Assembly: GCF_000003195.3 (NCBI RefSeq)
Contig: NC_012875.2
Location: forward strand, 33,398,314 to 33,462,313
DNA length: 64,000 nucleotides
Origin: Sorghum bicolor
Taxonomy: Eukaryota; Streptophyta; Magnoliopsida; Poales; Poaceae
Reading direction: 5' to 3'
The number at the start of each line of letters is the position of its first letter. The stretch's first letter is position 1. The notes under the pieces were generated by a model. That model searched no databases, was not told where the DNA came from, and saw nothing but the letters and a program-made list of their open reading frames with translations. The position numbers were made by a program, and so were the translations under genes. Positions 23,043 to 34,697 of the stretch are shown here, piece after piece.

Positions 23043-25064
23043 TGTTGGCGGTTCTTAATGACATATTTATCCCGCCAACATAGTCCATGAAAAGGAAGAA
23101 ATGCATGTATTTTACTCACATATACTTATTAAATGCTTACCAAGTTCCACATGTAGTGTAAGTTGTGTTTTGCAGATCATATACAGGCATATAGGTGGAA
23201 AGCAAATAAAAAGGTGCAATCCGACACGTCAAAAAAATGCGCAAATAAACAAGTACCCAAAAGCCCAATATAGAAGTGCATCAATTTGCAGGTAGATCTG
23301 GACTCAGAGGCCCGAGAGGAACGGGCTTCGGGCCGGGGCCAGCGGGGCCCACCAGGGGGAGGCCGCCCCCTAGGGTCAGCCGACCCTGGCCCAGCCCATC
23401 TCGGCACCGCCTTTCGCAGAGGCAGTGGTGAGCCTATCCTCCCGCAGTCCTCACGTGCAAATTGCAGTTTACACCCTGGGGAACCGACCTTCCCCACCTA
23501 TTTAAGGAGGGGGAGAGGGAGGCTCCATTCATCTCATCACATTCACAATCAACACTCCACCTTCAAGGCACTTGGGCACTACCTCTTCCTAGTTTTTCCT
23601 TTTAGCTTTTAGAGGGCTTGGCTCCTTGGAGAGAAACTTGGGTATGAATAAAGAATATCTTTACTCCAAGTCCATGCCTTATCATGTCCGATATAGTTCT
23701 TCATATGAATTAGAGTATGGTTCTTATGCTATGGTATATGACATAGATCATAGGCCCTGTTTTATGATGCTAGCATATGAACTAGAATATAGTTCTAGTG
23801 AAAATGATATGACATACATTTTAGTATATATTTCTTATAGTATAATGCTACCCTAGGGCTAGTAGTGTATTATATGAACAAGTGCTAAGTGTATGTTGTA
23901 TTATTCTCACTTAGGACTTTAGTCTAATTGCTTCATGTTAATTAATTGCCTAGAAATAGCTTTGTGTGAAGATGGGGATTTATCATGCTCTTTTGAGTAG
24001 GCTCGGGCTTCTTACCTGTCGATCCGTAGGGTCGGGGACCCGGGGGAGTCCGAATAGGTTCTTTGCATGTAAGCATGGTGCTTGGGTGTAAAGGCCGGGT
24101 AAATGCATTGTCCTAGTCCACGGTTGAGGGGATGGCGGCAGGTGGTGACAGCCCTGTCCGTCCTTGGCATTCCCCCACGTTCGGCTAGGGTGTAGAGTCT
24201 AAATAGTTGCGGAGGTTGCTGGCAGACCAATACTCGCGTAACCTCCCAAACCATCTAAAACATAGGACTAGATCCAAGTAGTATAATTACATGATTAACT
24301 TGTTCTATGACATGATCTGTATCTAGGACCACACCTGCTCCAATAGGTTGTTTGTTTATTCTTTGATTCAATTCATTCTTTTAGTCTCTTTCTATTCCTT
24401 AGCCCATATGCCATGCCTAGATTGTGATGGATCACTATTCTACATATAAATGTTTATCACCTGCTATGACCCTTTATTCCATAATTTCTATCATAATTAC
24501 TTTGATCTATGCTTATCTTAGAATCCTTAACATATTAAGCCTTCCTTAGAGCGAACCTATAAATACGACACTCGGTAAATCCCCGGGTTGAAATGCTACA
24601 CGATAATTCTCGTCCGCTTGCGGTACTTAAACTCCAAACCTAAGGAACTATCACCCCGGTATATACTTAACACTGTTGCTATACATGCGCCGAGCTAGTG
24701 ACTTGTTAAGGAATACCAACATGGCAATCCTAGTGCCACTACCATGATTAAGAACTGGAACCCTACCCTAACGGTAATAAGGCGCCGTTATCGGGAAGGT
24801 AGATCTAGCTTCCTATTCAAGGTGGTGATGCTACGGATCTGCCAATAGAACACTGCCAATGTCATTATCATGAGTAGAGCAGAACCCTATTCTAGGTAGC
24901 GACGCTAAGAAACGCTAACAAGCATTTCTGGCACCGTTGCTTAGGATAGATTTATACTCTAATCTTGGTGATTGCATTAGTAAGTGTTATCACGACATTT
25001 CTGACATCGTTGCTGAGGACGGATTAAACCCTGTTCTTAGTGATGACGTTAAGAAATGCCAACA
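23043..25064 (+). repeat. 5' LTR of element B (2022 bp)
   Basis: Bounded by TGTTGGC and GCCAACA. U3 includes AGAAGTGCATCAAT (23272-23285), AGCGGGGCCCACCAGGGGG (23341-23359), GGGTCAGCCGACCC, and a TATTTAA box at 23499-23505. The U5-side motifs AAATGCTAC (24591-24599) and CCGCTTGCGG (about 24613) are present. A short ORF at 23626-23856 lies in the transcribed part but has no recognisable domain. Confidence 0.92.
23499..23505 (+). promoter_or_regulatory. TATA box in 5' LTR of element B
   Basis: TATTTAA within CCACCTATTTAAGGAGG. The same sequence is in the 3' LTR at 30269-30275. Confidence 0.7.
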
Positions 25065-25072
25065 AGCATTTC

Positions 25073-25090
25073 TGGCGCCGTTGCCGGGGA
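25073..25090 (+). other. Primer binding site of element B (tRNA-Asp type)
   Basis: TGGCGCCGTTGCCGGGGA starts eight bases after the LTR. From memory, the 3' end of plant tRNA-Asp(GUC) is CCCCGGCAACGGCGCCA, an exact complement. This primer choice is typical of Athila-like elements. Confidence 0.85.
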
Positions 25091-25217
25091 AGGCTAATAT
25101 GAAAATGATTCTAGATAAATATAATCAAGTAATCCGATGTGCGTAATGAATCAATTGTTATGCAGGTTAACTCTGCCTATTTTCTCCCTATTGTGGATGA
25201 AACAGGAGGAATAGTGT

Positions 25218-26581
25218 ATGCCTGGTTTCTCTTTGTCGGAAAACTACATCTCCGATCCCGAGGCACTCCTAAGGACTAGACGATCTCGAACTGTTTCGTC
25301 TTCTGCTACTCCACCGACAAGTGAACCAGTCGGTACCGCACCAACCCCGAACGAACTCATGGCCGCCGAGAAGACACTCCGCGAGTTCTCCGTGCCCGCT
25401 GTCACCAATGTGGCCACTGGCCCTGCTGTTGACACGGCCGGCAAGAGCTTCGAGCTACGCACCGGCCTGATCACCATGGTGCAGGCGAGCCCATTCTGTG
25501 GCTTGCCAAGCGAGGATGCGAATGCACACCTTCAACACTTCCTGGAGCTATGTGACACGATTGTCATCAAGGACATCACTCCTGATGTCATTCGGCTCCG
25601 CCTCTTTCCTTTCTCCCTCGTGGGGAAGGCGAAGAGGTGGTTCTATCAAGATAAGGAAGCTGTCACCACGTGGGCAAAATGCTCCGCGGCATTCCTCGCC
25701 AAGTTCTTCCCCATAAGCAAAACCAATGCTTTGAGGGGAAGGATTGCCAGTTTTCAACAAAATGCTAGCGAAACGATCCCTGATGCATGGGAGCGGCTAC
25801 AAGAGTACATCATAAGCTACCCCCATCACGGCATGGAGAACTGGATGGTGCTCCAGAACTTCTACAATGGGTTCACGCCCATGTCGAAGGGACACCTAGA
25901 CGCCGCCGCTGGAGGCGCGTTCCTATCACTTACCACCGCCGGGGCCAAGGCCCTGATCGAGAAGATGGTAGAACACCAGAGCTGGGGGGAGGACAGGACT
26001 CAACCCCCAGCTGCCAAAACACAAAAAGGCATGCATACCGTGAAGGAGACAGATATGCTTGCCGCAAAAATAGATTTATTGATGAAGCAACTCACCGAGA
26101 AGAACCAAGAGAACCCCTCGAACTCGGTGAAGGCCATAGACTCGCACATGACGTGCGAGGTCTGTGGAGAATTGGCCATTCGGGGAATGATTGCCCCGAA
26201 ACCCGTGAAGACGCTGCCTACATCAACAACGGGTTTCGCCCACAAGGAGGCGCCAACCAAAGTAATGGTTGGAATAATCAGTCACGCTCTTCATTCCAAG
26301 GTAATTCGAGTTTTAATTCGAATCAACCTTCATTAAAAGACCTAGTTCTTGGACAAGCTAAAATAAATGAAAACTTAACTAAAAAGTTGCTGTCCAATGA
26401 TAAGGTTTTAGAAAACATAAATACAAAAATAGAAAACCTTGCCTCTTCCGTACAAAACCAACTGAGCTTTAATAAAATGATAGAAACACAACTAGCTCAG
26501 ATCGCCACTGCAATTCCTACTGAGAATGCGGGTAGACTCCCGGGGCAACCCAAGAACTCTCCCACTAACCATGCAGGGTGA
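25218..26581 (+). pseudogene. Gag of element B, frameshifted in the zinc knuckle
   Basis: MPGFSLSENYISDPEALL starts a 372-codon frame. The gag core spans about residues 60-240 (TMVQASPFCGLPSEDANAHL, LRLFPFSLVGKAKRWFY and NALRGRIASFQQ), followed by the coiled segment DMLAAKIDLLMKQL. A single-base loss at about 26169 splits the CCHC knuckle between CEVCG and GHSGNDC. The second frame then carries the rest to the stop at 26579-26581, ending in an Asn/Gln-rich tail and NLASSVQNQLSFNKMIETQL. Unlike G and C, no retropepsin follows, so this element encodes only a structural protein here. Confidence 0.85.
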
Positions 26582-26811
26582 AATTCAAATGACGGAAGAG
26601 AGTCCTTCTCAAAAAGGACTATAAACATTTTTTTGAGCCTCCGCCGAAGGTAATTGGTAGTTATCTTAAAAAAAAAATTTGAAAAAATATTCAAAAATTC
26701 ATTTTCAGCTAGGAAATAAAATAAATAATAGAAAAATATTTTTTCTAAATTTTTCAAAAATAAAAATTTTACAAATAAATGTTGGAAATTGCAAAAGTCA
26801 TTTTTTCAGCT
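26582..26811. other. AT-rich spacer after gag of element B
   Basis: A/T-rich sequence with no ORF, separating gag from the internal promoter region. Confidence 0.5.
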
Positions 26812-27019
26812 AGAAGTGCATCAATATGCCAACGGAAAACTTCAAAAACTAGCCGTTGGAAGATGGAGACAAAAGTTGGGGAGCAGCGGGGCCCACCAGG
26901 GGGTGGCCGCCCTAGGGTCGGCCGACCCCCCCCCAACGGCTCTAGCCAACGGCCAGCTGGGGGAGGCTCCTAGCCGTTGCCCTCACCCCGAATCCACCTG
27001 CATTTTCAAACTATAAATA
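26812..27019 (+). promoter_or_regulatory. Internal promoter of element B, a copy of its own U3
   Basis: AGAAGTGCATCAAT (26812-26825), then AGCGGGGCCCACCAGGGGG (26885-26903), GGCCGCCCTAGGGTC and GGCCGACCC, then the TATA box CTATAAATA at 27011-27019. The LTR U3 has the same blocks in the same order: the first two are 69 bp apart there and 73 bp here, and the TATA is 158 bp further there and 127 bp here. It sits 175 bp before the ORF1 ATG. Confidence 0.72.
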
Positions 27020-27193
27020 CCGGGGGTTCGGGTGTGGCCCTCTCCACCCATTCTCACTTCACTTCATCACTTCCATCTTCACTCTCCAAGCAACACTTTC
27101 ACATCTTTGCTATTTCCAACCAACCACCAGCAGAAACCTCACAAAAAAAATCACCTATCCAAGCTAGCTATCCACTGGTGCAAGCATTGCACC

Positions 27194-28754
27194 ATGAAAA
27201 GGTTCGGCAAAACAGTTTTCGGGTCGTTTAAAAGAGTCACAAGGTCATCCTCGAAGCGACCCGATCGGAGCACTTCCTCATACTACACCGATCCTCGATG
27301 GAGTCCTTCCGCTGAGGAAGAATCCTCGGAGATCGAGGAGGTAGAGGAAGAGGTAGAGGAAGAAGAAGAGGAACAAGAGGAGGAACAACATGAAGAAGGA
27401 GGAGCCCACCAATTCGACTTGGTGGGTGATCGAGAACATCAAGCCTACAACATGCTCAAGGACCGGATCTTCCTCCATACGCCGGTCTACGACGACTCGC
27501 TCCTCTCCGACATCGGTATGGACTCTGAATTCCTCTCCATATGGAAAGCCGCCGGGTGGGACAACATTCACCCCATAACTGAGTATGGATCCTATACCCT
27601 TACCATTCAATTCCTTTGCACTTTAAGAGAAACATATGAAGGTATTTCTGTTCGTTTATTTGGAAATGAATATGCTATCTTTTGGAAAGACTTAAGCAAA
27701 TACCTTGGTTTTCATCAAAGATGCTCTCTTGATTTAGTGCATGCCACAAAAGGGTTTAATAAGGATAAGTTTTGGGAAGAAATCACGGGGCAAGTTCACA
27801 CTGGAAAATACTATCCTAGAAATGCCCACATCCAACACCCCACTCTAAGGTTTTTACACCTTTGGCTATCCATAACAATGTTTCCTAGCCAGGATACCCG
27901 CGTTGTGCGAGTAAATGAAATGAGGTTACTTTACGCTGCTAGAATGAAAATAAAAGTTGCGCCTGTGCAAGAAATTGTAAGGCATTGGTTAGATATAATC
28001 AAGACAACCACCCCTATCTCTTTGACTTCACTCATAACACTGTGGCCACGGCCATTGGTGCATTGGAAGGGCAAGATCTTGATTATATTCAAATTCCACG
28101 CACCATGATTAATGAAACCTATCTTATCCAAGGTCACCATTTGAAAAGAGATAATGCGGGCGGTCTTGTGTTTTATTTCCCAGGGTATACAAACGTAATC
28201 CGGTTACCTAACCCGGTCTACGCTTGTATAACTCTGGGAGACTAACCTTTGATCTGCAGACAGCTGAAACTGTGCGAAGGCGTAGTGTTTTTGGCAGGGA
28301 CATCGGCAGATCCAGCTCCCAGCCACCACCCTCCTATACACAGCCGATCTACCAGTCGGGGTGGGACACACCCATGCCGACACAAGGTGTTGAGGGGTGG
28401 GCTGAGGCGGATTCCAGCGCTTGGGAACAACAATTGCGCTGGAGGGCCGAATCACCAGAAGAATATCCTTCGGCCTCCACAGTAGGCCGAACCGACTTGG
28501 AGCGCCTCCAAGCTCAGCTTGGGGGACTGGTGGTGCGCACAGATGAGATCCAGGATACTCTCCAACAACACATCCAAACCACCGATGAGCACCACCAGCA
28601 GGCCGTGGAGTGGCACCAGCAAGGGTTGCTATGGCAACAGCAACAACAGGCCTGGCACTAGCAGCAACAAGAAGAAATGCAAGCTCGTCAGGATCAGCTG
28701 CTGAAACAGTCCCAAGACTTCTGGCGGTACATGGGGTACAACCTCGATCAGTAG
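27194..28754 (+). pseudogene. ORF1 (Athila ORF-1 / env-position protein) of element B, broken
   Basis: The protein starts MKRFGKTVFGSFKRVTRSSSK and has a basic N-terminus followed by a strongly acidic Glu tract (about residues 38-75). The core domain is at about residues 90-300, with HTPVYDDSLLSDIGMDSEF, FLCTLRETYEG, LGFHQRCSLDL and IQHPTLRFLHLWL. Frameshifts near 28040 and 28215 and a TAG at 28659-28661 break it. The last part (28224-28754) is a Gln-rich coiled tail ending at TAG 28752. The core matches element I ORF1 and is the family annotated as Athila ORF-1. The function is unproven; an envelope role is only inferred from position. Confidence 0.77.
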
Positions 28755-28764
28755 GCCAGAAGCT

Positions 28765-28783
28765 AGCTTGGGGGAGGACCCCC
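28765..28783 (+). promoter_or_regulatory. Internal polypurine tract with G5/C5 hairpin (element B)
   Basis: AGCTTGGGGGAGGACCCCC: G5 at 28770-28774, loop AGGA, C5 at 28779-28783. It lies ten bases after the ORF1 stop. Confidence 0.62.
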
Positions 28784-29822
28784 AATCCCGAGGTTATCTG
28801 CATTGCGTATTTATTTTCATGTATCCTTAATTTTAAATTTGCATGTTTACTTTATGAAATTTCCATTAGTTAAATTCATGTTTTAATTATTGCATATAAA
28901 AAAATGAATAATGCTAAAAAGATAAAAATATAATTCCACTCTTCTATGTGACGTAAGATATATGCTTCTTCCTTGTTGAAATGATGAATAGTTGCTCTAT
29001 CGTAATTTCTTTCCAGTATCTAGTTTCAACCTTGAATTCTCCAAATTAATAAAATGATTAAATGCGTGGGTTGCAAAATGCTCTATCTAAAGTCTAAAGT
29101 AATTAATGGATATATTTGTGTTGATCTGAGCTGCTAGTATCCTGTTCTAAACAACGCTAGAGTTCTGGAGTTTTTACAAAAATAAAATAATCACATTGAG
29201 TTAGATTAAGCTTTGTTGACCCTTTGAGAGGTTGTCATACCATTGAAAACAAAAACATTTCATTATGTTATCATCTCAAAAGTTTGTTAGAAGGCATATG
29301 GCTATGAAAAAGAAAAAAAAGCATCCGAGGAAATAAAAAGGGACATGTGTCCGAAACCTCAAAAAGAAAGATCACGAGGAAATAAAAAGGGACATGTGTC
29401 CGGAACCTCGAAAAAAATAAAAATAAAAAAATAGAAATAAAAAAAATGGGCAAGTGCCCAACAGTAGAATTAGGCCATGTGTCTCTAATAGACAAAAAGA
29501 GAATGATGGAAAAGAAAAGTTTTCAAAAATTCAATGGTATGATTAACTTTCTCTTTGGATCCATTGTTTAATTTGACAAATAAATGTGCTAAGTTTTGAA
29601 AATCAAAAAAACTCCGGAACAAAAGTGAAGTAAAGAACTGGGGACATAGCGCTCGATCTGATCAAATCCATCCTGCAAATGCTTAAGGACCCAAGGTATG
29701 AGCAATAAGCCCCATGACATATCTGTTCAAAATTCAAAGGAGAATTCTTGTTTGAGAGGTATGTACTGGATAGAAGTAAAAATATTGTAGCAACTCCTGA
29801 TCAACAACCAAGATCTTAGCTT
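28784..29822 (+). other. Non-coding 3' spacer of element B
   Basis: No gene. It holds CACATTGAGTTAGATTAAGC (about 29192), related to the shared block in I, E and G, and three palindromes: GGACATGTGTCC at 29341-29352 and 29390-29401, and GGGCAAGTGCCC at 29448-29459. Each follows an AAATAAAAAG-like A-rich stretch. Confidence 0.7.
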
Positions 29823-29859
29823 CTTGCTCGAGGACGAGCAAGGGGTAAGCTTGGGGGAG
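29823..29859 (+). promoter_or_regulatory. Pre-PPT hairpin and 3' polypurine tract of element B
   Basis: Stem CTTGCTC (29823-29829) with GAGCAAG (29836-29842), loop GAGGAC. AGCTTGGGGGAG (29848-29859) follows, two bases before the LTR. Confidence 0.82.
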
Positions 29860-29861
29860 TT

Positions 29862-31874
29862 TGTTGGCGGTTCTTAATGACATATTTACCCCGCCAACAC
29901 AGTCCATGCAAAGGAAGAAAAACATGTATTTTACTCACATATACTTATTAAATGCTTACCAAGTTCCACATGTAGTGCAAGTTGTGTTTTGCAGATCATA
30001 TACAGGCATACAGGTGGAAAGCAAATAAAAACGCGCAATCCGACACGTCAAAAAAATGTGCAAATAAACAAGTACCCAAAAGCCCAATATAGAAGTGCAT
30101 CAATTTGCAGGTGGATCTGGACTCAGGGGCCCGAGAGGAAGGCAACGGGCTTCGGGCCGGGGCCAGCGGGGCCCACCAGGGGCCAGCAGAGGCAGTGTTG
30201 AGCCTATCCTCCCGCAGTCCTCGCGTGCAAATTGCAGTTTACACCCTGGGGAACCGACCTTCCCCACCTATTTAAGGAGGGAGAGAGGGAGGCTCCATTC
30301 ATCTCATCACATTAACAATCAACACTCCACCTTCGAGGCACTTGGGCACTACCTCTTCTTAGTTTTTCCTTTTAGCTTTTAGAGAGAGAGTTGGGTGAGC
30401 TATCAAGGAGGGCTTGGCTCTTTGGAGAGAAACTTGGGTATGATTAAAGAATATCTTTACTCCAAGTCCATGCCTTATCATGTCCGATATAGTTCTTCAT
30501 ATGAATTAGAGTATGGTTCTTATGCTATGGTATATGACATAGATCATAGGCCCTGTTTTATGATGCTAGCATATGAACTAGAATATAGTTCTAGTGAAAA
30601 TGATATGACATATATTTTAGTATATAGTTCTTATAGTATAATGCTACCCTAGGGCTAGTAGTGTATTATATGAACTAGTGCTAAGTGTATGTTGTATTAT
30701 TCTCACTTAGGACTTTAGTCTAATTGCTTCATGTTAATTAATTGCCTAGAAATAGCTTTGTGTGAAGATGGGGGTTTATCATGCTCTTTTGAGTAGGCTC
30801 GGGCTTCTTACCTGTCGATCCGTAGGGTCGGGGACCCGGGGGTGTCCGAGTAGGTTCTTTGCATGTAAGCATGGTGCTTGGGTGTAAAGGCTGGGTAAAT
30901 GCATTGTCCGAGTCCACGGTTGAGGGGATGGCGGCAGGTGGTGACAGCCCTGTCTGTCCTTGGCATTCCCCCACGTTCGGCTAGGGTGTAGGAGTCTAAA
31001 TAGTTGCGGAGGTTGCTGGCAGACCAGTACTCGTGTAACCTCCCAAACCATCTAAAACACAGGACTAGATCTAAGTAGTATAATTACATGATTAACTTGT
31101 TCTATGACATGATCTGTATCTAGGACCACACCTGCTCCAATAGGTTGTTTGTTTATTCTTTGATTCAATTCATTCTTTTAGTCTCTTTTTATTCCTTAGC
31201 CCATATGCCATGCCTAGATTGTGATGGATCACTATTCAGGATCACTATTCTACATATAAATGTTTATCACCTGCTATGACCCTTGATTCCATTATTGCTA
31301 TCATAATTACTTTGATGTGTGCTTATCTTAGAATCCTTAACATATTAAGCCTTCCTTAGAGCGAACCTATAAATACGACACTCGGTAAATCCCCGGGTTG
31401 AAATGCTACACGATAATTCTCGTCCGCTTGCGGTACTTAAACTCCAAACCTAAGGAACTATCACCCCAGTATGTACTTAACAATGTTGCTAGACATGCGC
31501 CGAGCTAGTGACTTGTTAAGGAATACCAACATGGCAATCCTAGTGCCACTACCATGATTAAGAACTGGAACCCTACCCTAACAGTAATAAGGCGTCGTTA
31601 TCGGGAAGGTAGATCTAGCTTCCTATTCAAGGTGGTGATGCTACGGATCTGCCAATATAACACTGCCAATGTCATTATCATGAGTAGAGCAGAACCCTAT
31701 TCTAGGTAGCGACGCTAAGAAACGCTAACAAGCATTTCTAGCACCATTGCTTAGGATAGATTTATACTCTAATCTTGGTGATTGCATTAGTAAGTGTTAT
31801 CACGACATTTCTGACATCGTTGCTGAGGACGGATTAAACCCTGTTCTTAGTGATGACGTTAAGAAATGCCAACA
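29862..31874 (+). repeat. 3' LTR of element B (2013 bp)
   Basis: Same ends as the 5' copy. It lacks about 60 bp of the GC-rich U3 block, has 28 bp that the 5' copy lacks near 30385-30415, and carries a 15-bp tandem copy of GGATCACTATTC near 31226-31250. TATTTAA is at 30269-30275. It is followed by the duplication AAGGC. Confidence 0.92.
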
Positions 31875-31879
31875 AAGGC

Positions 31880-32891
31880 TAAGGGTTAAACTATATCTAT
31901 TATATGGATAAGAATGAAAAAATGATATTACCTAAGTTCTATAATCTACTCATAACAAGTAGAGGTCACAAGATAAATATAGATAAATAATAATGATAGC
32001 ATATTCATCAAGAATCATAATTAAGGATAATCATTAGAGCATCTACTAGTCATAATAATAGTTAGCCAATGGATAAACTAGGGAGTTGGATCTAAGGTAA
32101 TTCTATAACTATGCCAATGAATAACTCTACTTAGTGCAATTACATCTAGAAATCATCATTAAGTCAACCCTATATCATAATTACATGTAAAGAGGCATCA
32201 ACTAATGAGGGTTTTAAGACGCAACTGTCACCTCCTTCACGACCGCGCCCATGCTAGCCCTACGTATGGAGGGTGCACTATAGAAGAACCAACGCAGCTG
32301 TCACCTATGCGGACTACCACACGACCTGGCACATCAAGGGGCACTCGCAGACAAACAAGATATCTAGACACTACATATTGTCTATCATCTACCCAACGAT
32401 CGATTAGGTAAACGCTATACGAGCAATTACATGAATTCAATGAGATCAAACCAACTATCCTAGACATATAATCAAAGTAGACAATGACTAATGTAATAAG
32501 AACATATGAATCTATTAAGAATAAAGTCTCCCTAATATACAATTTAATACTATAAAGTAAGAACTAGATCTATTATCGAACTCTTGCGCTCTAGACCAAC
32601 GCTAGGGGCTCCAAATCCCGATGAAGAACTAGATCTCCTCTACTTCTAATCTAATAACTAGAACTATGAACTAGAAGGCTCTTAATGAACTTGAAGGCGC
32701 TTGATGCTTGATGGCTTGAGGCCTTGATGAATAATGCGGTGTGTCTCCAGGGGGGTCTGCCCACGTATTTATAGTCCGATTGGATTCGCCTGCGACGTCA
32801 GATCAAACCGACTTAACCAAGGTCCGATGACTCCTCAAAGGAGATGGAGGAAGCTTCCAGAAGGGGAGAGCGAAACCCTACAGGGCGGCGC
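31880..32891 (-). repeat. Right LTR of element C, second part
   Basis: Continues the LTR interrupted at 23042. It has a minus-strand TATAAATA (32766-32773). It is cut at 32891 by element D, and the rest lies beyond the window's right edge. Confidence 0.7.
32766..32773 (-). promoter_or_regulatory. TATA box in right LTR of element C
   Basis: The reverse complement is TATAAATA, in the U3 part of this minus-strand LTR. Confidence 0.55.
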
Positions 32892-34534
32892 TGTTGACAG
32901 TCCTTAAGTATCAAATATAATCAACAAATAAACAAAGAAAAGGATCCAAATGCAACCGACATCCAGACTTAGGGTTTTATCTGACAGAATTCCACGAGTT
33001 TTGGTGTTTGTCTATTTCTACAGAGGGTTATCAGGAATTATGGAAGAAAGGCCCACACGTCGGGTTTACATAGAGATATTAACGTGCACTGCAATTATCC
33101 AACATCTAGAAGAGTCTAGAAGCCACGGGAACGAGCGGGAGGCCGAGCGGACCCGGGGGCAGGGCACCCACCCTCCCCCCTTGGGCGCCCGCCCTGTCCT
33201 GAGAGCCAATCAGGCTCCGCATGCTCCACCGACCTAAGGGATTAAGGAAAACCGTGCGATTAAGGTCGGTCTGATATGACGGTCCACATTCATTTGGAAG
33301 GACTATATAAGCAGACCCCCTGGCCCCTAGAGGAGAGGACCTCTGAAACCCTAATTCATTCATCCATCTTGGGAGAAGAAGTCTCTGATCAAGCCTTAGA
33401 GCCACCACATCAACTAGATCTCTAGTTTAGCATAGCTACATAGGATTAGAACTAGAAGGAGTCAATCTTCGATTGGTTTCCGGATCTGTCAAGAGGATTC
33501 TTGGTAATTCCTCTACTGTTCTTCATTTGTTCATTATTGTTCTTCAATATTATGAATATGACTTTATTCTACTTCAATATATTGATTATGACTTTGCTCT
33601 ACTTGCTTATATTTGCAATTATATTGTTCTTAGTTTATCATAGTTATATGCTTGGCTTAGTTAGATTGGAATTATATACATGTTTAGGATATTATAGCGT
33701 TTATCCATGTGTACAGTGGGTAAATGATAAGTATTGTGTTGGCGTGGTGCCTATACCGTATTTATTTGCGATTGTACCCTATATGCCGGATCGCGGGGTA
33801 GTTCGTGGTGGTGACAGCTCCATTGATTCTTATATAGTCCCCTCTCGTGTATAGGGCAGGCAGAGCAACATTATTACAGGGGAGTGATTGCTATGTTTCT
33901 CATCTTCCTTGATAATATCACTATGCATGGGCGTAGTCCTGTCTCGCAATGATTGCCAAGTATAATTGCACTAACTATGATATGCTAGACTTTATAGTTA
34001 AGAATAACTTAGGAAATATTCTTGTAGTTCATCTTAATTCCATGCTAATGACTGCTAGAATATCTGTTGAGGTGCTTATCATTATTATATGTGGCTAGTT
34101 ATGCTGATCAGATTAATTATCTTTGTCACCAGTCAGTACTTTATCTATATTTTATGTGACATTTATCCCTGTATGAAAGAGATAGATAAATGCTCTCAAT
34201 TATACATGCAATGATAGATACTCAATTCCATATTCCATTCCATAATCAACATTGATGATTAGCAATCCCTTCCCAGTGGTAAAAATATAAATAACGATAC
34301 CTGGAATACTTGTCGGTTAAAATGCTACATCGGTATTAATCTGTGCGCTTGCAGATCTCATTTATTATTCATTCAGAAGAGCAATTGCATATTTCAATAC
34401 CGCGTCTCTCATGTCATGCTGGGGATGACAACTTGGCTTAAGTGGCATGAGGGATAGGTTCGGTATTTTTGGCACAGTTATCAGAATTAGAAAACTAAGT
34501 CTACTTTTGGTAGTGACGTTAAGAATGCCCAACA
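32892..34534 (+). repeat. 5' LTR of element D (1643 bp)
   Basis: Starts TGTTGACAGTCCTTAAGTAT and ends GAATGCCCAACA. TATATAA is at 33304-33310. Motifs AAATGCTAC (34320-34328) and CTGTGCGCTTGCAGAT (34341-34356) are present. U3 holds the paired GC-rich boxes near 33162 and 33183 and the small conserved ORF at 32950-33237. Confidence 0.88.
33304..33310 (+). promoter_or_regulatory. TATA box in LTR of element D
   Basis: TATATAA within GGACTATATAAGCAG. Confidence 0.7.
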
Positions 34535-34542
34535 AGCATTTT

Positions 34543-34560
34543 TGGCGTCGTTGCCAGGGA
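34543..34560 (+). other. Primer binding site of element D
   Basis: TGGCGTCGTTGCCAGGGA, a tRNA-Asp-type site with two differences from the perfect complement seen in B. Confidence 0.75.
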
Positions 34561-34697
34561 AGGTTGATTACTAATAAGGAATGAATACGGAATTTCGAGT
34601 CATCATTTGCATCACTAATATGATCGAGATTATCAATTCGCTTATACAGTTTTACCCCTGTATTTTTCTATTTTGATTATTTTGTGCAGGGTAATGT

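Larger units (their letters stand above)
23043..31874 (+). mobile_element. Element B: complete non-autonomous Athila-like element
   Basis: Two LTRs of about 2.0 kb begin TGTTGGCGG and end GCCAACA. They are flanked by the exact 5-bp duplication AAGGC (23038-23042 and 31875-31879). The internal 4.8 kb holds gag and ORF1 but no protease, RT or integrase, so all catalytic functions must come from another element. The LTRs differ by several indels of 15-60 bp, so it is not recent. Confidence 0.93.
18386..32891 (-). mobile_element. Element C: old Athila-like element, split by element B
   Basis: Minus-strand body 18386-22715 with degenerate gag and two protease domains, a primer binding site at 22691-22707, and its right (5') LTR. 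The LTR is split by B (23043-31874) and truncated at 32891 by D. The polypurine-tract end is deleted at 18385/18386. Many frameshifts mark it as one of the oldest layers. No pol domain was seen. Confidence 0.75.

Noticed and set aside
23626..23856. 76-codon Tyr-rich ORF in the LTR of element B (repeated at 30395-30652) as a gene
   Set aside because: It lies inside both LTRs, has no domain, and its retention follows from LTR identity. Nothing shows it is translated.
25073..25090. tRNA-Asp gene
   Set aside because: Only the 18-base primer binding site matches; no cloverleaf surrounds it.
33501..33854. Hydrophobic 117-codon ORF in the D LTR as a membrane protein
   Set aside because: AT-rich LTR sequence naturally encodes Phe/Leu/Ile; the G copies (54735-55151 and 61505-61822) carry indels and a duplication that do not respect the frame.
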